44,730 bases of DNA from JAWUVP01 sp034112285. Lineage in GTDB: Bacteria > Pseudomonadota > Gammaproteobacteria > JABDGN01. Location: positions 1-44,730 of the forward strand of contig JAWUVP010000014.1 of NCBI GenBank assembly GCA_034112285.1. The letters run 5' to 3'. Below, in pieces: positions 39,804 to 44,730 of this stretch (positions within the stretch are counted from its first letter, which is position 1; every line of letters begins with the position of its first letter). The notes under the pieces were generated by a model. The model had not been told where the DNA came from. It was given only the letters and a program-made list of their open reading frames with translations, and searched no databases. Both the position numbers and the translations under genes were made by a program.

Positions 39804-40847
39804 CTACTCCCGTAATAAATCAAGCGAATCATTTTCCGCTGGTAATGGTTTTGGCATATCTATGCCAAAATGTGCATAAGCATGTTTGGTGGCAATACGA
39901 CCACGCGCAGTGCGCATAATAAAGCCTTGTTGAATAAGGTAAGGTTCTAACACATCTTCAATGGTGCCCTTTTCTTCACTAATGGCTGCGGCTAAATTAT
40001 CAACTCCAACGGGGCCGCCATCAAATTTTTCAATCATGGCCAACAGTAATTTTCTATCGAGCATATCAAAGCCGTTAGTATCAACGTCTAATAATTTTAA
40101 TGCTTGCTGGGCAATCGTTTTGTTAATGCTCCCCTCGGCTTTCACTTGGGCAAAGTCTCGCACACGACGCAACAATCGATTAGCAATTCGCGGCGTGCCG
40201 CGTGAGCAACGGGCAATTTCTGCGGCACCGGCACTGTCGATACCAACCTTCATGATGGCGGCAGAGCGGATGATGATTTGGCTCAAAGCATTTAAGTCAT
40301 AAAACTCTAAGCGCTGCACAATACCGAATCGGTCGCGTAAGGGTGAAGTGAGTAAACCTGCTTTAGTGGTGGCTGCCACTAAGGTGAATGGCGGTAGGTC
40401 TAGCTTAATGGAGCGCGCAGCTGGGCCTTCGCCAATCATAATATCTAGCTGATAATCTTCCATTGCCGGGTAAAGAATTTCTTCAATGGCCGGGTTTAAA
40501 CGGTGAATTTCATCTATAAACAGCACATCATGCGGCTCAAGGTTTGTAAGTAAAGCGGCTAAGTCGCCGGCTTTTTCTAACACTGGCCCAGACGTTTGGC
40601 GTAAGCTTGAACCCATTTCGTTGGCAATGATATGCGCTAATGTGGTTTTGCCCAGCCCAGGTGGGCCAAAAATAAAGACGTGATCTAAAGCTTCATTTCG
40701 CATTTTTGCCGCGGCAAAAAATATCTCCATCTGCTCATGCACAGCGGGTTGACCAATATAATCCGCCAATTGTTTGGGGCGAATGGCCTTGTCGAGCGCG
40801 GTGTCGTTTTTATCTTGGGCAGTTACTAAACGGTCAGATTCAATCAT
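39804..40847 (-). CDS. ruvB: Holliday junction branch migration ATPase RuvB
   Basis: 347 residues. AAA+ motor that drives branch migration with RuvA: Walker A FGPPGLGKTTLA (about 60-71), Walker B VLFIDEIHRL, sensor AATTKAGLLTSPLRDRFG, and the C-terminal winged helix with KFDGGPVGVDNLAAAI and PYLIQQGFIMRTARGR. It is separated from ruvA by an MFS gene, unlike the usual ruvCAB order, and followed by tolQ after two bases. Confidence 0.97.
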   Translation of the reverse strand: MIESDRLVTAQDKNDTALDKAIRPKQLADYIGQPAVHEQMEIFFAAAKMRNEALDHVFIFGPPGLGKTTLAHIIANEMGSSLRQTSGPVLEKAGDLAALLTNLEPHDVLFIDEIHRLNPAIEEILYPAMEDYQLDIMIGEGPAARSIKLDLPPFTLVAATTKAGLLTSPLRDRFGIVQRLEFYDLNALSQIIIRSAAIMKVGIDSAGAAEIARCSRGTPRIANRLLRRVRDFAQVKAEGSINKTIAQQALKLLDVDTNGFDMLDRKLLLAMIEKFDGGPVGVDNLAAAISEEKGTIEDVLEPYLIQQGFIMRTARGRIATKHAYAHFGIDMPKPLPAENDSLDLLRE

Positions 40848-40876
40848 AGCGTGATTATATCATAGAAATACCAAGC

Positions 40877-42082
40877 TTAAGAAGTCTCACATTTAAGCCA
40901 CAACATGGTTAGCAGACTCACTAGAAGCAGCACAGGAATAATACTCAGCCCCCAATAAAAATTGCCTATATTGCCATGGCTCATGGTCAAGCTAAGCACC
41001 CAGCCGGTAAACATTTGTACCAACGCAGCACCACCCATATTAACCATGTTTGCCACACCAAGCACCGAGGTTGTGCCTTTCATATCGGTCATTCTTGCAG
41101 CCATGGCGTACACTAGCACACTGGCGTTGGTAATAAAGCCAATCACAAATAACAATATGGCGAGCAAAATTAATGAATGGGGCTGCACAAAAATTACCAC
41201 CATCATTAACACGAGTGTTAATAAACCAACTGCCATAAGAAAATTACGTTTTTTGACCATGTAATCTGACACCAAGCCCATAACCGGCGCCCCCAGCAAA
41301 CCGCCCAGCCAAATTAACGAGCTTAATGTAGCCGCGCTAGTTTCTTTGATGGCATAATTGCGCTTTAAAAATTCTACTGCCCAGAGCGCGGTAAAAGCAT
41401 TTTGTGGCAAACTAATGGCGGTAAGATATAAAATCAAAATCCAAAAGCTCGGCATTTTCATCACCGGTATAGCGGCTTGTAATACTTGAGCAAAACTATT
41501 TTGTTCAGAAACATTTTTGCACTCACTATCAGCCGTGAACAATACGGCGACCATTACCAACACGCCAAAACCCGCGGCATATAGATACGGCTCACGCCAG
41601 CTATCGAGCAAGTTGGTTAAATACAGCCAAGGCGCTTGGCCAATGATGGCACCCACCATGCATAAGCTCATGCTAATACCAATTAATAACGCGCCGTGTT
41701 TTTTATCGACGCAGCGGTGAATAACACTAACAATGCCAATCCAAGAAAAAGCGGAGCCAATGCCCATTAAGGCGCGGCCAATGCTGGCTTCAAATGTGCC
41801 ACTGGCATGGCCGAAGATAAAACAACCCGCCGCTATAAATAAGATCGCAAAAGACCAAGTGCGGCGTACGCCATATCGGTCCATTAATAAGCCTGCCGGA
41901 ATTTGCATGATAACGTAAGGTAAATAATAAGCCGAAGATAACACCCCAATTTGACCGGGACCAATATGAAGGGTATGCATTAAGCGGTCTATAATCACGC
42001 TATCTGAAAGTCGAATGCTATATTGGTAAAGAATGAATAACCAGCCTAGTAGTAAGGTGGGAAGGAATATTAATTTTTTCAT
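40877..42082 (-). CDS. MFS transporter, resembling the Pht phagosomal transporter group
   Basis: 401 residues, 12 predicted membrane segments. The N terminus WLFILYQYSIRLSDSVI, then LSSAYYLPYVIMQIPAGLLMDRYGVRRTW with the MFS loop-2/3 motif, and GRALMGIGSAFSWIGIVSVIHR resemble the Legionella/Coxiella/Francisella Pht-type carriers that import amino acids or nucleosides inside host vacuoles. The substrate is not predictable. It is inserted between ruvA and ruvB on the same strand, with a dispersed repeat copy at its upstream side (42151-42182). Family membership (MFS) is sure; the Pht link is my impression from the N-terminal motifs. Confidence 0.8.
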   Translation of the reverse strand: MKKLIFLPTLLLGWLFILYQYSIRLSDSVIIDRLMHTLHIGPGQIGVLSSAYYLPYVIMQIPAGLLMDRYGVRRTWSFAILFIAAGCFIFGHASGTFEASIGRALMGIGSAFSWIGIVSVIHRCVDKKHGALLIGISMSLCMVGAIIGQAPWLYLTNLLDSWREPYLYAAGFGVLVMVAVLFTADSECKNVSEQNSFAQVLQAAIPVMKMPSFWILILYLTAISLPQNAFTALWAVEFLKRNYAIKETSAATLSSLIWLGGLLGAPVMGLVSDYMVKKRNFLMAVGLLTLVLMMVVIFVQPHSLILLAILLFVIGFITNASVLVYAMAARMTDMKGTTSVLGVANMVNMGGAALVQMFTGWVLSLTMSHGNIGNFYWGLSIIPVLLLVSLLTMLWLKCETS

Positions 42083-42150
42083 GGTGTTCCTGAGTTAGTA
42101 TTATTTTATAACGAAATTCTTTAGAATCACATTGTACTCCAGAAGCACTG

Positions 42151-42182
42151 CGTCGTTGCGAGAAACGAAGTGACGCGGCAAT
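42151..42182 (+). repeat. Dispersed repeat, copy 4
   Basis: Begins CGTCGTTGCGAGAAACGAAG and ends GACGCGGCAATG, a diverged copy of the repeat at 38408-38600. It lies between the MFS gene and ruvA, just beyond the ruvA stop. Confidence 0.75.
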
Positions 42183-42188
42183 GTCCAG

Positions 42189-42782
42189 CTAGCGCACTAA
42201 ATTCTTCAGCCCCATTCTAATCAACGTTTCACTGCTTTCGCCTTCTGCATTCACGTTATCCAATGCCCGCTTCGCTTCTTGCGGTTTATAACCTAATGCA
42301 ATCAACGCGCTCTCAGCATCTTGCTTAGGATCGACCGCAATATTTGATTTGTCGGTTGTAAAAGAAAAATCGCCTTGCCAATCTTTCAAGCGATCGCGTA
42401 AATCCAACACCAATCGTTCTGCCGTTTTTTTGCCCACGCCTGGCAATTGCACCAAGCTGGCCGTATCGTTGGCTTGAATGCACTGTACAAAACTATTTGG
42501 GTCAATACTCGATAGAATAGTAATGGCTAATTTGGGCCCTACGCCATTGACTTTAATTAGTGTCAAAAACAAAGCCCGCTCTTTTTCAGTTTTAAAACCA
42601 AACAGTGTGTGGCTATCTTCGCGCACCACTAAATGCGTATGCACTTGTACCGAGTCACCCACTTCGGGTAAATTATAAAACGTGTTCATCGAAGCGGTTA
42701 ACCCGTACCCCACCCCATTAACATCTAAAATAAGTTCTGGGGGCTTCTTGGCGGCAACAATGCCTTTTAAATAGCTTATCAT
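42189..42782 (-). CDS. ruvA: Holliday junction-binding protein RuvA
   Basis: 197 residues. N-terminal OB fold (MISYLKGIVAAKKPPELILDVNGVGYGLTAS), two helix-hairpin-helix motifs (LIKVNGVGPKLAITILS and LVQLPGVGKKTAERLVLDLRDRL), and C-terminal RuvB-contact domain (DAESALIALGYKPQEAKRAL). It overlaps ruvC by ATGA. Confidence 0.97.
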   Translation of the reverse strand: MISYLKGIVAAKKPPELILDVNGVGYGLTASMNTFYNLPEVGDSVQVHTHLVVREDSHTLFGFKTEKERALFLTLIKVNGVGPKLAITILSSIDPNSFVQCIQANDTASLVQLPGVGKKTAERLVLDLRDRLKDWQGDFSFTTDKSNIAVDPKQDAESALIALGYKPQEAKRALDNVNAEGESSETLIRMGLKNLVR

Positions 42783-43297
42783 CGTAAACGTTTCCGGGTG
42801 TAGCTTTGTGCGCTATTGATTAAATTCATAGATTTTTGCGTGTTGATGTGGCAAATCGCTACCGCTAAGGCATCGGCCGCATCGGACTGAGGTGTGCTGC
42901 TTAATTTAAGCAAAGCGGTAACCATATGTTGCACCTGTGCTTTATCGGCAGCACCCGTGCCCACAACGGCTTTTTTAATTTGCCGAGCAGAATATTCACC
43001 TACAGGAATGTCATCTTGCACAATAGCGGTAATGGCGCCACCGCGTGCTTGGCCAAGTTTTAATGCGCCACCGGCATTCATATGCATAAACACTTCTTCA
43101 ATGGCGGCTTCATCGGGCTGATATTGTGTTACCAGCTCGCGCACGCAATGATAAATTTGCGCTAAGCGCTCGGGCATGGCCGTGCCCTTAATGCGAATGC
43201 AGCCACTGTCTAAATATGTTAACTCATTATCCTGCACATCAATAATACCATAACCTGTAATGCGTGAACCCGGGTCTATACCCAGAATCACACTCAT
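42779..43297 (-). CDS. ruvC: Crossover junction endodeoxyribonuclease RuvC
   Basis: 172 residues. Holliday junction resolvase with the RNase H fold; acidic residues in ILGIDPGSRITGYG (Asp7), AIEEVFMHMN (Glu) and SDAADALAVAICH (two Asp) form the metal site. The start overlaps the cdd stop by ATGA, and the end overlaps ruvA by ATGA, so cdd-ruvC-ruvA are translationally coupled. Confidence 0.97.
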   Translation of the reverse strand: MSVILGIDPGSRITGYGIIDVQDNELTYLDSGCIRIKGTAMPERLAQIYHCVRELVTQYQPDEAAIEEVFMHMNAGGALKLGQARGGAITAIVQDDIPVGEYSARQIKKAVVGTGAADKAQVQHMVTALLKLSSTPQSDAADALAVAICHINTQKSMNLINSAQSYTRKRLR

Positions 43298-43719
43298 GCG
43301 TTGTCACCGGAACCAACCGTTTCAAAATTTTCGGCACTAAAATTAGCCGGTAATAAAATGGCCAAACTAGTTGATTCATGCTCAGCTTTGTCACAATGAA
43401 TTTGAATAGGAATATCACCCGCAAATTCGCTTAAAGTTTGCCGGCAGTTGCCACATGGATAACAAAATTGATCGGTGGGCGTGTAAACTATCGCCGCTTT
43501 AATGGACGTTGCACCGTTTGCTACGGCATTACATAGTGCACAGCATTCAGCACAAATACTGGAAGGAAAAGCACTATTCTCGAGGTTAAACCCAGTATAA
43601 ATTTTACCATCATCAGCCAACAAACTGGCACCCACCTGAAACTGGCTATAAGGGCAATGCGCCTTTGCAGCGGCTTTTTTAGCCTGGCTTAACATGTCAT
43701 CCCATTGTGCTTGTTGCAT
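43294..43719 (-). CDS. cdd: Cytidine deaminase
   Basis: Deaminates cytidine or deoxycytidine to uridine in pyrimidine salvage. 141 residues, the short homotetrameric type. Zinc ligands and the proton-shuttling Glu lie in SICAECCALCNAV and PCGNCRQTLSEF; the substrate loop is PYSQFQVGASLLADDGKIYTGFNLENSAFPSS. AGGA precedes ATG 43719. It sits between yebC and ruvC, where these two genes are usually adjacent, and its stop overlaps the ruvC start by four bases. Confidence 0.95.
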   Translation of the reverse strand: MQQAQWDDMLSQAKKAAAKAHCPYSQFQVGASLLADDGKIYTGFNLENSAFPSSICAECCALCNAVANGATSIKAAIVYTPTDQFCYPCGNCRQTLSEFAGDIPIQIHCDKAEHESTSLAILLPANFSAENFETVGSGDNA

Positions 43720-43732
43720 GATTGTTCCTAAT

Positions 43733-44485
43733 TTAATTATCGAGTTCGGCTAGCACTTCTGCAGAAAACTCAACATTCGAATAGACTTCTTGCACGTCGT
43801 CTAAATCTTCTAACTTATCAATTAAGCGCATCACTTTTTCAGCGTCGTCAAGGTTCGTTATTTCTATTTTAATTGCTGCTTCCATAGTCACTTCGGCGTG
43901 CACCGATTCTAACCCCGCTGCATCTAGGGTATCTTTAATGGCGCCAAAGTCTTCAAAATTGGTCACCACATCTTGGCTGCCATCGTCATGAGCTTGCACA
44001 TCGTCGGCGCCGGCCTCAATGGCCAACTCCATCAGCTGGTCTTCATCAACCCCGGGAGCAAAACTAATAGTGCCCTGGTGAGCAAACAAATACGCCACTG
44101 CGCCTTCGGTTGCCAAGCTACCACCGCTTTTGCTAAACGCATGACGCACTTCGGCCACAGTACGGTTTTTGTTATCTGTCATGGTGTCAACCAACACGGC
44201 CACACCGGCAGGACCATAACCTTCGTAACGCAGCTCGTCAACACTACCTGAATCGGTATCACCCGCACCACGTTTCACGGCGCGATCGACCGTGTCACGC
44301 GTCATGTTATTGCTTAAACCTTTATCAATTGCCGCACGCAAACGTGGATTATTAATAGGGTCAGCATCGCCCATTTTGGCTGCAACCATGATTTCACGAA
44401 TTAATTTGGTAAAGAGTTTACCGCGCTTAGCGTCTTGGCCTTTTTTGCGGTGTTGAATATTTGCCCATTTACTATGACCTGCCAT
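43733..44485 (-). CDS. yebC: YebC/PmpR-family protein
   Basis: 250 residues, full length: MAGHSKWANIQHRKKGQDAKRGKLFTKLIREI at the N terminus, RAAIDKGLSNNMTRDTVDRAVKRGAG, and YEGYGPAGVAVLVDTMTDNKNRT. The family was described as DNA-binding regulators (PmpR), and more recently members were linked to relief of ribosome stalling. It is first in the yebC-cdd-ruvC-ruvA unit. GAGG lies six bases before ATG 44485. Confidence 0.96.
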   Translation of the reverse strand: MAGHSKWANIQHRKKGQDAKRGKLFTKLIREIMVAAKMGDADPINNPRLRAAIDKGLSNNMTRDTVDRAVKRGAGDTDSGSVDELRYEGYGPAGVAVLVDTMTDNKNRTVAEVRHAFSKSGGSLATEGAVAYLFAHQGTISFAPGVDEDQLMELAIEAGADDVQAHDDGSQDVVTNFEDFGAIKDTLDAAGLESVHAEVTMEAAIKIEITNLDDAEKVMRLIDKLEDLDDVQEVYSNVEFSAEVLAELDN

Positions 44486-44551
44486 TGGATACCTCGTCTA
44501 TTTAGATGAAGGCATTATAACAAATTGGGCTTAATTTACTATGTAATTGGT

Positions 44552-44730
44552 TTATGCAACTAATAGCATGGTATTAACGAGCTGTAGATCACCTACCGGC
44601 TTCACCGATGTTTTGTTTACCTCATAAATGCAGACTTTATTCGCTTGATAGATATAAATCCTAACGCTCTCTTTAGGAGAAGAGCTGGGCTGAATTTGCA
44701 AATCGAGTATTTCAGAACCAGCATGTTGAA
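44552..44730 (-). CDS. 3' end of an unidentified gene, 5' part outside window
   Basis: On the minus strand one frame is open from the window edge for 58 codons to TAA at 44552-44554 (ending LQLVNTMLLVA). The readable segment (GSEILDLQIQPSSSPKES, then VRIYIYQANKVCIYEVNKT) has a mixed beta-strand-like composition and looks coding. Too little is present to name a family. It is upstream of yebC by 66 bp on the same strand. Confidence 0.5.
   Translation of the reverse strand, partial: QHAGSEILDLQIQPSSSPKESVRIYIYQANKVCIYEVNKTSVKPVGDLQLVNTMLLVA

Noticed and set aside
1..44730. CRISPR array, rRNA operon or phage structural module
   Set aside because: I saw no regularly spaced short direct repeats, no rRNA-like sequence and no capsid, tail or terminase-like protein.

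Overview
The window is chromosomal DNA from a gammaproteobacterium. The evidence is the thrS-infC-rpmI-rplT-pheS-pheT-ihfA-merR operon, the yebC/ruvC/ruvA/ruvB/tolQ/tolR block, ubiA and putP. Moderate-to-low GC, protein sequence flavour and an MFS carrier resembling the Legionella/Coxiella phagosomal transporter (Pht) type point tentatively to the Legionellales or a related host-associated group. That placement is inference and is not proven by any single gene.

Layout. 1-0.68 kb: right end of an IS3-family element. 0.74-9.4 kb: tRNA-Pro(GGG), ubiA, then the long minus-strand translation operon (thrS to the MerR regulator), headed by tRNA-Val(GAC). infC probably keeps the classic AUU start. 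9.5-11.8 kb: a secreted Lys-rich protein of unknown function, and putP tail to tail with it. 11.9-22.5 kb: an accessory island with a single-module A-T-TE nonribosomal peptide synthetase, a CmcH/NodU-type carbamoyltransferase, an L-amino-acid-oxidase-like flavoenzyme and two hybrid histidine kinases. Each kinase is convergent and overlaps by a few bases with one enzyme gene. A truncated copy of the first codons and promoter of the downstream addB-like gene lies inside this island, a scar of the rearrangement that built it. 22.8-29.5 kb: addB-like nuclease, addA-like helicase-nuclease and a 5'-nucleotidase. 29.5-30.9 kb: a nested palindromic repeat and a PD-(D/E)XK nuclease gene bracketed by a perfect 24-bp inverted repeat. 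30.9-32.5 kb: a sulfide/persulfide detoxification module (BigR/YgaV-type repressor, membrane rhodanese, ETHE1-like dioxygenase) with the same operator at both promoters. 32.6-33.7 kb: unknown membrane protein. 33.8-38.3 kb: complete Leloir galactose operon galP-galE-galT-galK. 38.4-38.6 kb: three copies of a dispersed repeat (a fourth at 42.15 kb). 38.7-44.5 kb: tolR, tolQ, ruvB, MFS carrier, ruvA, ruvC, cdd, yebC; then the 3' end of an unidentified gene at the right edge.

The most interesting part is the 11.9-22.5 kb island: a compact, two-kinase-associated gene set that plausibly makes a small amino-acid-derived, carbamoylated metabolite. I do not recognise this combination as a described pathway. 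No CRISPR array, rRNA, integrase or phage structural gene was seen.
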